Source: JADGRA01 sp052143535
GTDB taxonomy: Bacteria; Myxococcota; Myxococcia; Myxococcales; Myxococcaceae
Length of the DNA stretch: 64,000 nt
NCBI GenBank assembly: GCA_052143535.1
Contig: JBKQSS010000061.1
Coordinates: 186,001 to 250,000 of the forward strand
Reading direction: 5' to 3'
This document shows positions 51,326 through 59,600 of this stretch, one piece after another (positions within the stretch are counted from its first letter, which is position 1; every line of letters begins with the position of its first letter). The translations under genes and the position numbers were made by a program. The notes beneath the pieces were generated by a model. That model searched no databases, was not told the DNA's origin, and worked only from the letters and a program-made list of their open reading frames with translations.

Positions 51326-52276
51326 TCAGGGTGAGCCGGAAATGACGCCCGTCGGGTGCGGAGGCGCCGCGGGGGCGGTCGGGACGGCGGGCGGCCCGGC
51401 GTCCGCGCCCAGCGCCCGCCGAGCGGCCGCCAGACGCGAGCGGAAAGCCGGAGCCCAGGGGCTTTCCGGGGCCGTCTCCAGCGCTGAGCGCGCCAGTTGC
51501 GCGGCGCGCTCCGGTTGCCCCGTCTGCTCGTAGGCCAGCGCCAAAAGTGCCATCGCCTCTTCTCGGCGCTTCTCGTTTTTGTCCTTGTCCACCACCCGGC
51601 TGAGCAGCGGGATGGCCTCCTTGGGCCGGCCTGCGCGCGCGTCGGCGCTGCCGAGCAGGAAAGAGGCCTCGAGCGCCTCGGGCTCGGGTGGGTCGAGCGC
51701 CAGAAAGCGGGTGAGTTCCCCGGAAGCCGCCGCCGCATCGCCCCGCCGGCTGGCCTGCCGGCCCCGCTCCAAGGCCAGCGCGCCCACCTCGCGCCGCGTC
51801 ACTTCGACGCGCTCCTGCAGGGCCCGTCTCTCCAGCGGGCTGAGGTGTGCCTGGTCCACCCGCGACAGGGCCAGGACCGCCTTCAGGCGCTCGTCTGGCG
51901 AGCCCTCGGGCAGCGCCTTGTAGACGTCGCTTGCGCTTCGGCTTGCGGCGGCGGCGCTGGCGAGTTGGGCGCGGCTCTGCTCCAGGGCAGCGGTGGCCTC
52001 AGAGAGTTGCTGGCCGAGGCGCTCGCGCTCGTGGGTCGCCACCGTACTGCGGACGACGGAAATGACGAGGCCGGCGCCCACCGCCAGCACGGCGAAGAGG
52101 ACATAGGCCGCGACGCTGGAGAGGCGCTGCTGGGCGATGGCCTCGTCCAGCCGGCGTCCGACCGTCTTCACCTCGGCATGCAGCGTCTTGAGCTGGTTGT
52201 CGGCGCGGATGACGAGGTTACGGCTCTCAATCACCTCGCGGCGGATGTCCGAGAGCTCCTTGTCCAGGTCGGCCAT
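51326..52276 (-). CDS. Coiled-coil / TPR membrane protein of unknown function
   Basis: 316-residue protein. ATG at 52276 gives MADLDKELSDIRREVIESRNLVIRADNQLKTLHAEV, an N-terminal coiled coil (1-50). A membrane helix follows (about 54-76: VAAYVLFAVLAVGAGLVISVV), then another coiled coil (about 80-135), then TPR-like units (about 170-290: ASRRGDAAAASGELTRFLAL, SFLLGSADARAGRPKEAIPLLSRVV, LALAYEQTGQPERAAQLARSAL), and a Pro/Ala tail. The fold suggests a scaffold for a membrane-associated complex; a role is not known. It follows mutL by 69 bases. The 52277-52345 gap has no other signal. Confidence 0.75.
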   Translation of the reverse strand: MADLDKELSDIRREVIESRNLVIRADNQLKTLHAEVKTVGRRLDEAIAQQRLSSVAAYVLFAVLAVGAGLVISVVRSTVATHERERLGQQLSEATAALEQSRAQLASAAAASRSASDVYKALPEGSPDERLKAVLALSRVDQAHLSPLERRALQERVEVTRREVGALALERGRQASRRGDAAAASGELTRFLALDPPEPEALEASFLLGSADARAGRPKEAIPLLSRVVDKDKNEKRREEAMALLALAYEQTGQPERAAQLARSALETAPESPWAPAFRSRLAAARRALGADAGPPAVPTAPAAPPHPTGVISGSP

Positions 52277-52345
52277 GGGGGGGCCCACCAGACCATCCGT
52301 TCCCGGTGGTTGCCAAGCATTCCCCAAAGAGCCCGGCAAAAGCCC

Positions 52346-54091
52346 TCAGCGCCGGCTGGCGTTGGGCGCGACGTCCAAAAGCGGCAGCTCGAGCGTCACC
52401 AAGGCCCGGTGGTGGCAGGGGCGCGAGAAGTCACTGGCGTCGAGTTGGCGCAGCAAGCGCAGCACTCCTCGCTCCGAGGACTCGGCCACGCTGAGGCTGG
52501 CCGTCGCACAGGCCAGCGCGGCGCGCAACGTCTCGGGACGGGCGTCGGGGGCCTCCAGCACCGCGCGGACGAGCGCCTCGCCTGGGAGGCCGGCCAGCGC
52601 CGCTGGCACCCGCCGCCAGCGGATGGCCCCGGCCCCGAAGGGCTCGAAGCCGAGCCCCAACGTCGCGAGAATGCCACTCACTTCCGCAAGGCGGCTTGCC
52701 GCCGGCGCGCCCACCTCCAGAGGAGGCCCGAGAAACTCCGCCTGCGCCTCGTCCGGGCCCTCCGCATGCGCCAGGTGCTCGAGACAGACGCGCTCGTAGG
52801 CGGCGTGCAAGTCGAGCACCACCAGCGAGCCCCCTGGGCCCTCGCACACCAGGGCCTGCCGCTCGAGGAAGCCGAGGACGCGCAAGCGGCCAAAAAAACC
52901 AGGGGCCGGTGCCTCGTTGCGGCCAGGACGCGACTCGCCGAAGGCCGGCGCCCGACTCGCCCCGCCCTCGACGGCCGGCAGCGTGGGGGGGAAAGGCAGG
53001 GCTGCGCCCTCGGCGTCCTGGGCCAGCCGTAAAAAGCGCTCCACGGCCTGGGCATAGTCGGGCGTCGCCGCCGCCCCCGAGGCGTGAGCCTGCAGCCAGT
53101 CGGCACCGCGCACGGCGCGGCCCACCGCGGTATGGACGGCATCGGTGACGCCGGCCGTGTCCGAGAAGCGCACCTCCAGCTTTTGAGGGTGGACGTTGAC
53201 GTCCACCGCGCCAGGCGGCAGCTCGAGGAAGAGGACGCCCACCGGCTGGCGCCCGGGCGGCAAGAGGGGCTGCAGCCCGCGGTGAATGGCCGCGTGCACG
53301 GCGCGGTCGCGCACGTAGCGCCCGTTGACGAAGGTGTACAGCCCCCGGGCCGTGGACTGGCTGTATTCCGGGGACGCAATGACGCCATGCACCCGGACGT
53401 CCAGGCGGCGCTCCTCAAGCGCCAGCAGGTGGGGGTGCACCTCCGCCCCCAACGCCGCAGCAATGCGTTCGGCGACGTCTTGCCCGCTGGGCGGCAGGCT
53501 GAGCAGCACCCGCCCGGCGTGCTCGAGGCGAAAGGCGACTGCCGGGTGAGCGAGTGCCAGCCGGAGCACCGCCTGTTCGCAGTGGCGAAGCTCGGTTTCC
53601 TGCCGGCGGAGGAATTTTCTTCGCGCCGGGACGCCGTGGAAGAGGTCCTCCACCACCACCTGGGTGCCGGTCCGTGCCGGGGCCGCGCCGGTGGACACCA
53701 GGAGGCCTGCTTCCACCCGGACTTCCGTGCCGGCGCTGGCGCCGGCCTCGGCCGTGCGCAGCAAAAGCCTCGAGACACTGGCCACCGCGGCCAGGGCCTC
53801 CCCTCGAAAGCCGAAGGTGGCGATGCGTTGCAGCCCAGCCAGGCTGCTCAGCTTGCTGGTGGCGTGTCGACGCAGCGCCAGCGACGCGTCCTCCTGGGAC
53901 ATGCCGTGGCCATCATCCACCACCTCAATGCGCTGGGTGCCGCCCCCCTCCAGGCGGACGAGGAGGTTGCGCGCTCCGGCGTCCAGCGCGTTCTCTCCGA
54001 GCTCCTTCACCACCGAGGCCGGACGCTCCACCACCTCGCCGGCGGCGATTTGGTCGACCAGCTCATCGCTGAGCAAAGCAATGGTTTGCAT
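52346..54091 (-). CDS. mutL: DNA mismatch repair protein MutL
   Basis: 581-residue MutL. The ATP-binding (GHKL) domain has LSDELVDQIAAGEVVERPASVVKELGENALDAGA, IEVVDDGHGMS and TFGFRGEALAAV, and the transducer ends in VDVNVHPQKLEVRF. The C-terminal dimerisation domain starts at about 390. The endonuclease motif is present with one change: DLHAAYERVCLE (about 425-436) where DQHA-x2-E-x4-E is expected, and the partner CPHGRP-type motif reads CHHRA. So nicking activity is uncertain. ATG at 54091 fits the standard start; the open frame upstream is not used. Divergent from the epimerase gene (91 bases). Confidence 0.95.
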   Translation of the reverse strand: MQTIALLSDELVDQIAAGEVVERPASVVKELGENALDAGARNLLVRLEGGGTQRIEVVDDGHGMSQEDASLALRRHATSKLSSLAGLQRIATFGFRGEALAAVASVSRLLLRTAEAGASAGTEVRVEAGLLVSTGAAPARTGTQVVVEDLFHGVPARRKFLRRQETELRHCEQAVLRLALAHPAVAFRLEHAGRVLLSLPPSGQDVAERIAAALGAEVHPHLLALEERRLDVRVHGVIASPEYSQSTARGLYTFVNGRYVRDRAVHAAIHRGLQPLLPPGRQPVGVLFLELPPGAVDVNVHPQKLEVRFSDTAGVTDAVHTAVGRAVRGADWLQAHASGAAATPDYAQAVERFLRLAQDAEGAALPFPPTLPAVEGGASRAPAFGESRPGRNEAPAPGFFGRLRVLGFLERQALVCEGPGGSLVVLDLHAAYERVCLEHLAHAEGPDEAQAEFLGPPLEVGAPAASRLAEVSGILATLGLGFEPFGAGAIRWRRVPAALAGLPGEALVRAVLEAPDARPETLRAALACATASLSVAESSERGVLRLLRQLDASDFSRPCHHRALVTLELPLLDVAPNASRR

Positions 54092-54182
54092 GTCGCGCCG
54101 TGCCGGACGGGTGCTTCCCAGCTCCGGGCCCGGTGCGGTACACCGCACAGCAGGGATGGGGCAAGCCCGGAGCACGCGATTG

Positions 54183-55112
54183 ATGCGGGTGGCACTCACC
54201 GGGCCCACCGGAGACTTCGGGACGCTCCTTCTGCCAAGGCTGCGGCAAGACGCCCGGGTGGGCCGTCTACTCACCCTGGGCACCCGCGGAGCGAGTGGAC
54301 CCCGGGTGGTGCACCACCGAGTGGACCTGACCCGCTACGACGTCGAGTCCGAGCTGGTCGACTTGCTCCGCGAGGCCGAGGTGGACGTCCTGTACCACCT
54401 CGCCTTTTTGCACGGACGGACGCGCAGCGCGGGCTTTGCCCATGAGGTGGAAGTCATTGGCACGCTGCACGTGTTGGCCGCCGCAGCGCGCGCTGGAGTG
54501 AAGAAGCTGGTGGTACCCTCCTACACGCTGGTCTACGGCGCGCGCACCGACAACCCGGCGCTCCTCACCGAGGAGGCTCCCCTGCACGGTTGCGCGGCCA
54601 GCCGTTTCGTTTCCGACCGGGTGGAGGTGGAAAAGCAGCTGGCCGCCTTCGGCCAGGCCCACCCCGAGGTGGAAGTGACGGTGTTTCGCTTCGCCCCCGT
54701 CCTCGGCCCTACCGCAGACAACCCGGCGACCCGCTTCTTTCGCCGGCCCTTGGCGCCCACCCTGCTCGGCTTCGACCCTCTGTGGCAGGCCGTCCACGAG
54801 GACGATGCCTGCGCCGCATTGCTGCACGTCCTGGACCGGCCGTCTGCAGGAGTTTTCAACGTCGTCTCCGAGGACGTCCTCCCTCTGTCGGCGATGGTGG
54901 CCCTGGCCGGAAGCCGAGCCCTGCCGCTGCCCGCCCCACTGGCCCGTGCCCTGTTGCGGGGCCTCAACACGGCCGGCATCACAGCGACGCCCCCAACCCT
55001 CCTGGACTACCTTCACTATGCTTGTGTCGCCGACGGGGCCCGCTGCCGAGAGGTGCTGGGCTTCGAGCCCCATCACAGCGCGCGCGAGGCGCTGAAGGCG
55101 CTGAGGAGCTGA
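54183..55112 (+). CDS. NAD-dependent epimerase/dehydratase family protein
   Basis: 309-residue short-chain dehydrogenase-like protein with a Rossmann start (RVALTGPTGDFGTLLLPRL; TGPTGDFG is a variant G-x-x-G-x-x-G). It has the sugar-epimerase features LYHLAFLHGRTRS, a Ser/Tyr region with VPSYTLVYGA, and SRFVSDRVEVEKQL with a Lys, although the usual Y-x-x-x-K is less clear. The ending PTLLDYLHYACVADGARCREVLGFEPHHSAREAL is the same as in lineage-specific sugar or sterol epimerase-like proteins. Substrate is unknown. ATG at 54183 after GGAG; three bases from the acyltransferase start, so the two are cotranscribed. Confidence 0.85.
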   Translation: MRVALTGPTGDFGTLLLPRLRQDARVGRLLTLGTRGASGPRVVHHRVDLTRYDVESELVDLLREAEVDVLYHLAFLHGRTRSAGFAHEVEVIGTLHVLAAAARAGVKKLVVPSYTLVYGARTDNPALLTEEAPLHGCAASRFVSDRVEVEKQLAAFGQAHPEVEVTVFRFAPVLGPTADNPATRFFRRPLAPTLLGFDPLWQAVHEDDACAALLHVLDRPSAGVFNVVSEDVLPLSAMVALAGSRALPLPAPLARALLRGLNTAGITATPPTLLDYLHYACVADGARCREVLGFEPHHSAREALKALRS

Positions 55113-55115
55113 CCG

Positions 55116-56231
55116 ATGCCCAAGCGCGTCCTCGGAAATGACCCATTCGAGCGCGGCGCCGCACCGCGGCCGGTGGCTGCGGCGGCCAAGGCCAAGCCGG
55201 CCCAGGCCGAAGCCACGCGGGCCACCGCGCCGAGGCCTCCATCGCCGGCGGCGCCTCGCCCGCCGCCGGCGAAGCGAGCCAGTGAGAGGCTGGCCTCCGC
55301 GGGGCCCGCCCCGACGCCCGAGCCCAAAGGCGCGTCCGGGGAGGCGTCGGCGGGCCTCGGCCTTCAAGGCTGGGCGGCCAACGCCGGCCACGAGGTGAGC
55401 CAAGCCTTGAGCGTGCTGCGCAGCGCCGCCGAGGCCCTCCGGGCCGGCCTCGGCAGTCCGGCCGGCGTCGAGCTCGACGTGTATGGCGGCGACGCCAGGC
55501 TGCAGGCGGCGCTCGCCCCGCTGGCGGACTTCCTCTACACCCGCTGGTTCCGCGTCTCGGTGGAGGGCGCCGAGCACATCCCCCGCGGGGGCGCTTTGCT
55601 GGTGGCCAACCACGCCGGAGCCCTGCCCATCGACGGGCCGGTGCTGCACGAGGTGCTCCGACGCACCCGTCCCGACCTGCCTGCCTCCCGCTGGCTGGTC
55701 GAGGACCAAGTGTTTTATGCCCCGGTGCTGGGGACGCTGCTCAACCGGCTTGGCGCAGTCCGAGCGTCCCCTGAGAATGCCGCCCGGCTTTTGTCCGAGG
55801 GTCGTCCGGTGTGCGTCTTCCCGGAGGGCATCCAGGGCATTGGCAAGCCCTTCCGTGAGCGCTACCGGCTCAAGCGCTTTGGACGCGGCGGCTTCGTCAA
55901 GCTGGCGCTCCGCACCGGGGCCCCCATTCTCCCGGTGGCCATCGTCGGCGGAGAGGAGTCCCTTCCGCTGCTGGCCAAGCTACCGGCGGCCTTCTTGGGA
56001 ATGCCCTACTTGCCCATTACCCCGCTCGGCCCCATTCCCCTGCCGGCCAAGTGGTCGGTGCGCATCGGCCCACCCCTACAGCTGCCGGTGCACCCCGAGG
56101 CGCCGGCCGGTGGGCCGACCGGCACCAAGGCGCTGGCCATGGTGGAGGCCCTCGTGGAGGAGACGCGCACGCACATCGAGGAGATGCTGGCCGAGCTGCT
56201 CCGGGCCCGCGGAGCCGTCTTTTCGGGGTGA
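55116..56231 (+). CDS. PlsC-like lysophospholipid acyltransferase
   Basis: 371-residue protein with a 90-residue Pro/Ala/Lys-rich head (positively charged) and an acyltransferase domain (about 130-370). The catalytic H-x-D motif appears as VANHAGALPIDGPVL (His166, Asp173), wider than the usual H-x4-D but as in the TMEM68/large-family branch. Later motifs: NRLGAVRASPENAARLLSEGRPVCVFPEGIQG (block with FPEG) and FVKLALRTGAPILPVAIVGGEES. Expected to acylate lysophosphatidate or a similar lipid at the membrane. ATG at 55116. Coupled with the epimerase, which may supply or use a lipid-linked substrate; this is inference. Confidence 0.85.
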   Translation: MPKRVLGNDPFERGAAPRPVAAAAKAKPAQAEATRATAPRPPSPAAPRPPPAKRASERLASAGPAPTPEPKGASGEASAGLGLQGWAANAGHEVSQALSVLRSAAEALRAGLGSPAGVELDVYGGDARLQAALAPLADFLYTRWFRVSVEGAEHIPRGGALLVANHAGALPIDGPVLHEVLRRTRPDLPASRWLVEDQVFYAPVLGTLLNRLGAVRASPENAARLLSEGRPVCVFPEGIQGIGKPFRERYRLKRFGRGGFVKLALRTGAPILPVAIVGGEESLPLLAKLPAAFLGMPYLPITPLGPIPLPAKWSVRIGPPLQLPVHPEAPAGGPTGTKALAMVEALVEETRTHIEEMLAELLRARGAVFSG

Positions 56232-56297
56232 GTCTCGCCCTCCGGGCGGCAGTGCCCGCTGGCCGAGGCCCGGCAGCTTGGGCAACAATGGCCGTCC

Positions 56298-56594
56298 GTG
56301 CCGGACTTCGTCTCCATGCGCTCGTTGCTCCCCGACGTGCTCGCACGCCTCAGTGGCGCCGGCAGCTCCGGCGCGCTCCAGTCGCTGTGGCGCGAAGTCA
56401 TCGGCGGCCCCATTGCCCAAAATAGCTGCCCGCGCAGCCTGTCCGCAGGCGTCCTGCAGGTCGACGTGGCCAGCGTCGCATGGCGCGCCACGCTTCAGGC
56501 CGAGGAGCCGGCCCTGCGAGCCCGTCTCAACGCCGCTTTGAAGAGCACGTCCATCGCTCGCCTCGAGTTTGAGGTCCGCGCGCCCGCACCGTGA
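56298..56594 (+). CDS. DUF721 / DciA-like protein
   Basis: 98-residue protein with the DUF721 pattern: SLLPDVLARLSGAG..LQSLWREVIGGPIAQNSCPRSLSAGVLQVDVASVAWRATLQAEEPALRARLNAAL, with the conserved W-x-x-V-V/I-G and a L-x-V-x-V-x-x-x-x-W core. The family includes DciA, the helicase-operator replaced by DnaC in E. coli, but many members are of unknown role. GTG at 56298. Its stop overlaps the CAP gene start by four bases. No dnaB or dnaA is nearby. Confidence 0.8.
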   Translation: MPDFVSMRSLLPDVLARLSGAGSSGALQSLWREVIGGPIAQNSCPRSLSAGVLQVDVASVAWRATLQAEEPALRARLNAALKSTSIARLEFEVRAPAP

Positions 56595-58141
56595 CGGCAG
56601 TCCTGCTCCTCGTTTTGGCCGCGGAGGCCTCGGCCCCGGCCTCTGCGCCGGAAGTCGAAGCGCAGGTGTCCTTGCACCTGCGGCAAGCCTTCGAGCGCAT
56701 CGGCCGGACCGCTCCGCGCCTCGACCCGTCACTGTGCGCGGCCGCGCGTTCCCTGGCTGCCGATGCGCTGGTGTCCACCGGCCCGGCGGCCGCCTCCGCT
56801 GAGCCAGAGCGCGTCACCGAGGCCATGTCCCGGGCGGGCGCCTGGGACGCCCAGCCGAAGGTGTGGATTATCCGCGCCGCCCCCCTCGACGAGGGGCTGC
56901 TCGCCTTCGAGCGGCGCACGGACTTGGGCATCGACCCGGCCTCCCACGCCGGAGTGGCGGTGGTGGGGGACCCGGACCATGGCGTCATTGCTCTGGTGCT
57001 CGCCGACCGAAAGGCGGAACTCCGCCCCTTCCCCCGCAAGCTAAAGCTGCCTGGGCTGCACGAGCTCTGTGGCGAGCTCTGGGCGCCCCTTGGCACCCCG
57101 GAAGTCTTCGTCACCCTGCCCAACGGCCGCGTGCAAAAGGAAGCGCGCGTTCGGGCGACGGCCGGCGGCTTCTGCGCCGAAATTGGGTTCCCGACGCCGG
57201 GCCGCTATGCCCTGGAAGTGCTTGGCACCGGGCCATCCGGGCCCGAGGTGGCAGCCCTCTTCGCGGTGGAGGTGGGCGACTTGCCGTCGAGCACTCCGCC
57301 AGCCGGCACGCTAGCGCCGGGGGCTGCGGCCCGGGCAAGCCCCCCCGAGCCAGCCACGCTGGCCGAGGCACGTGCCCTGTTGTTGGCCCGCATTAACGCC
57401 TTGCGCCTGGCCGATGGGGCGCCGGCCCTCACCGTGGACGCTCGGCTGGAAGCGGTGGCCCAGGCTTACGCCGAGCGCATGGCGCTGGGGCATTTCTTCG
57501 CCCATGTGGCCCCCGAGGGTGACTCCCTCAGCGAGCGGCTGCGCGCCGCAGGCTATGCCTTCCAGGCCAACGGCGAGAACCTCGGCCGTGCCGGGACGGG
57601 GCCGCTGGCCGCACACGCCAGCGTCGAGGAGAGCCCCGGGCACAGGAGAAACCTCCTCCTGCCGGTGTTTTCCAAGCTGGGCGTGGGCGTGGCGCAGGAA
57701 ACCTACGGCGGGCGCAACCAAACTCTGGTGGTGGAGGTCCTCGCCGCTCCGGACGCGCGGTCCGTGGACCCGGTGGGCGACGCCTACCGGCGAATTGCCG
57801 AGCAGCGAGCGGCCCTCGGACTGCCGGTGCTGTCGCGCAGTCCACAGCTCGAGGTGTTGGCGACGGAGCAGGCCCGCATCGCCCTCGACGCGGAGGACCC
57901 CCATACCGAGCGACTGCTCGCGCCGGAGCGGCTCCACGCGCGCGTCTCCGAGACACTCCGGGGCGTGGAGTCGACCAGCGCCGAGCTCTTCGTGGCCGAG
58001 GACTTGTCACAGCTTCCCAGGACGCACGGCGTTGCAGACGGGCGGAAGAATCTGGTGGGAGTGGGTGCCGTCCCCGCCGGCCCGGGGCCGGGCGGCGGTG
58101 AGACGTACTGGGTGGTCGTCATCTACGCGGACCGTCACTGA
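56591..58141 (+). CDS. Exported CAP/SCP-domain protein with degenerate CAP-like repeats
   Basis: 516-residue protein; a short signal peptide (MTAVLLLVLAAEASAPA) is followed by three CAP-like segments. The first (about 20-140) has QAFERIGRTAPRLDPSLCAAARSLAADAL, the start of a CAP fold. The second (about 258-385) is the best CAP domain: LLLARINALRLADGAPALTVDARLEAVAQAYAERMALGHFFAHVAPEGDSLSERLRAAGYAFQANGENLGRA, then ESPGHRRNLLLPVFSKLGVGV. The third (about 390-516) repeats the pattern more weakly. CAP proteins act outside the cell, roles include proteolysis and lipid binding. GTG overlaps the DUF721 stop. Confidence 0.85.
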   Translation: MTAVLLLVLAAEASAPASAPEVEAQVSLHLRQAFERIGRTAPRLDPSLCAAARSLAADALVSTGPAAASAEPERVTEAMSRAGAWDAQPKVWIIRAAPLDEGLLAFERRTDLGIDPASHAGVAVVGDPDHGVIALVLADRKAELRPFPRKLKLPGLHELCGELWAPLGTPEVFVTLPNGRVQKEARVRATAGGFCAEIGFPTPGRYALEVLGTGPSGPEVAALFAVEVGDLPSSTPPAGTLAPGAAARASPPEPATLAEARALLLARINALRLADGAPALTVDARLEAVAQAYAERMALGHFFAHVAPEGDSLSERLRAAGYAFQANGENLGRAGTGPLAAHASVEESPGHRRNLLLPVFSKLGVGVAQETYGGRNQTLVVEVLAAPDARSVDPVGDAYRRIAEQRAALGLPVLSRSPQLEVLATEQARIALDAEDPHTERLLAPERLHARVSETLRGVESTSAELFVAEDLSQLPRTHGVADGRKNLVGVGAVPAGPGPGGGETYWVVVIYADRH

Positions 58142-58163
58142 AAAGGCGCGTGCGCGCCTCCCG

Positions 58164-58397
58164 CTAGATGGCGCGGCGCTGCGTGGCGTACGCCTCGAGC
58201 CCGAGGGCCGGGGTGGCCGCGCTCGCGTAAAGCGGGCACTTGACGCAGGTGAAGCTTTGCCAGCCCCGCCGCACCGCCTCATCGAGGCAGTTGTCGTACT
58301 GGTGGCAATTGAGGTTCCGGAGCGTTTCCACGCCGGCCCGCTTGGGGCCAGCCTCCGGGTTGATGGTCTGCGGCAAGTCAGTGGGACAGGGTTTCAT
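58164..58397 (-). CDS. Cysteine-rich small protein, unknown function
   Basis: 77-residue protein; ATG at 58397 is preceded by GGGAGG at ten bases. Six Cys-rich positions, the core being LRNLNCHQYDNCLDEAVRRGWQSFTCVKCPLY: C-H-x-Y-D-x-C and C-x-x-C flanking an eight-residue helix. An early C-P-x-D-L and final ALGLEAYATQRRAI complete it. The pattern suggests a metal-binding (zinc or iron-sulfur) knuckle like those in small PilZ- or Zn-ribbon-like regulators. It is alone on the minus strand, convergent with the CAP gene by 22 bases. I do not know its function. Confidence 0.75.
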   Translation of the reverse strand: MKPCPTDLPQTINPEAGPKRAGVETLRNLNCHQYDNCLDEAVRRGWQSFTCVKCPLYASAATPALGLEAYATQRRAI

Positions 58398-58875
58398 CGG
58401 GCAGACGCCTCCCTCAAGCCGTGCAGATGCACCTCGGGTGTGAGGGGCACTCCAGACGCGCGTCCGAAGCGACCGATGCCCACATGGGACCCCACGACGG
58501 TCTCCAATGCTTCCCCTCGCCTCCGGAAGGACAACCACTCCTCACCTCCCGGCCCGCGCGCGTGTTTAGGCAACACTGCCTTGGCTTGTCAAAGCGGCGC
58601 GGTTGAAGTCTTCGCGCCCGAGCGGAGGGCAGTTGCCTCGAGCGGGCTCGCTTCAGCCTGCTGGCGCAATGCGTTAGTGTAAAGGCAAGCAATGCTGCGG
58701 CGTTCGGCCCTGTGCCCAGGGCCAGAGGACAGTGACTTGGCCGGACTTGACGGCGTCCCCAAGAGGCGTTCCACGCCTTTTGGCGCTACAGGTGCGTTGC
58801 CCCAAAGACGGGGCCGGCAAGTAGCGTCGGTGGCCGCCCACGGGGCGGCGCGGCGAGTCCAACCCACGGGAGTCC
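58398..58875. other. Non-coding region between the Cys-rich protein and a lipoprotein gene
   Basis: Nearly 480 bases with no convincing gene; open frames here are short and have the wrong composition. A candidate minus-strand promoter is at 58563-58592 (listed). TTGACG at about 58747 could be a plus-strand -35 but no matching -10 is evident. GGGAG lies a few bases before the ATG at 58876. Confidence 0.5.
58563..58592 (-). promoter_or_regulatory. Candidate promoter TTGACA-N18-TAAACA for the Cys-rich protein gene
   Basis: On the minus strand TTGACA (58592-58587) is a perfect -35; TAAACA (58568-58563) is a weak -10 after 18 bases. The leader would be about 158 bases to the ATG at 58397. The spacer contains GGCA-GTGT-TGCC, a small inverted repeat, possibly an operator. 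Confidence 0.35.
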
Positions 58876-59442
58876 ATGTCTTCCACGAGGACTGAGCGAA
58901 TTCTCCTCGCGGTCGCGCTGTCGGCTGGCCCGGGCTGCCGCACCAACGCGTCCCCACCGGCCCCCGGGATGGCGTACCTGTGCGGCGCCATCTGCAGCTC
59001 GGTGGTGGTCGTCGTCGGTGCGACGTCCTCGGCCAACGGCCTGAGGTTCACCATCCAGTCCTCGGCCGGGGATTACCCGGCCTTGGCCTTTTTCGCCTCG
59101 TTGCCTGGCACCTCACCGCAGGCCATCACCTATGACGTCACCAATGGCAGCGCCGCCACCACACTGGTGCAGGAGACTCCCACCGGGGGCACCTTGTGGA
59201 CACAGTCCTCCGCGACGAATGCGGCGGTTGGCAGCTTTTCCCTGGCCCTCTTGGACGCGGGCGAGGCACTCGCCACCGACGCCGGCACCAGCTGGCCCTC
59301 GCCTCAAGGCTCGCTGACGGCGACGCTGGAGCCGGTGGGGACACTGACCGACGCGGGCATTGCCCTCTACGTCAGCTTTCCGCCCAATGGCGGGGTGTGC
59401 GATGCCGGGGCTGGGCTGCTCCAATGCATCCCGGGCTCTTGA
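58876..59442 (+). CDS. Probable lipoprotein, unknown function
   Basis: 188-residue protein; ATG at 58876 follows GGGAG. A short signal (RILLAVALSAGPGC) ends in a lipobox-like AGPGC, with Cys at 21; TM-like run is short. A soluble domain of alternating strands and loops follows (VVVVVGATSSANGLRFTIQSSAG, AATTLVQETPTGGTLWTQSSATNAAVGSFSLALLD), with four further Cys (AYLCGAIC, VCDAGAG, LLQC). No recognised family. Its direction and the following lytic transglycosylase suggest an envelope role but nothing more. Confidence 0.7.
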   Translation: MSSTRTERILLAVALSAGPGCRTNASPPAPGMAYLCGAICSSVVVVVGATSSANGLRFTIQSSAGDYPALAFFASLPGTSPQAITYDVTNGSAATTLVQETPTGGTLWTQSSATNAAVGSFSLALLDAGEALATDAGTSWPSPQGSLTATLEPVGTLTDAGIALYVSFPPNGGVCDAGAGLLQCIPGS

Positions 59443-59600
59443 GGCTCGCGCCGCTCAGCCGAGGCGGACGCCCACCGCAGCCTCCAGTCAGCCACCTCGT
59501 CGGACAAGGGCCCACCTGCAGCAGGCACCGCTTCTGCCTCGAGGCCAAGGCGTGCTGGTTGTTCGACGGGTGCAGCGCGACTTGGTACACATTTGAGACC

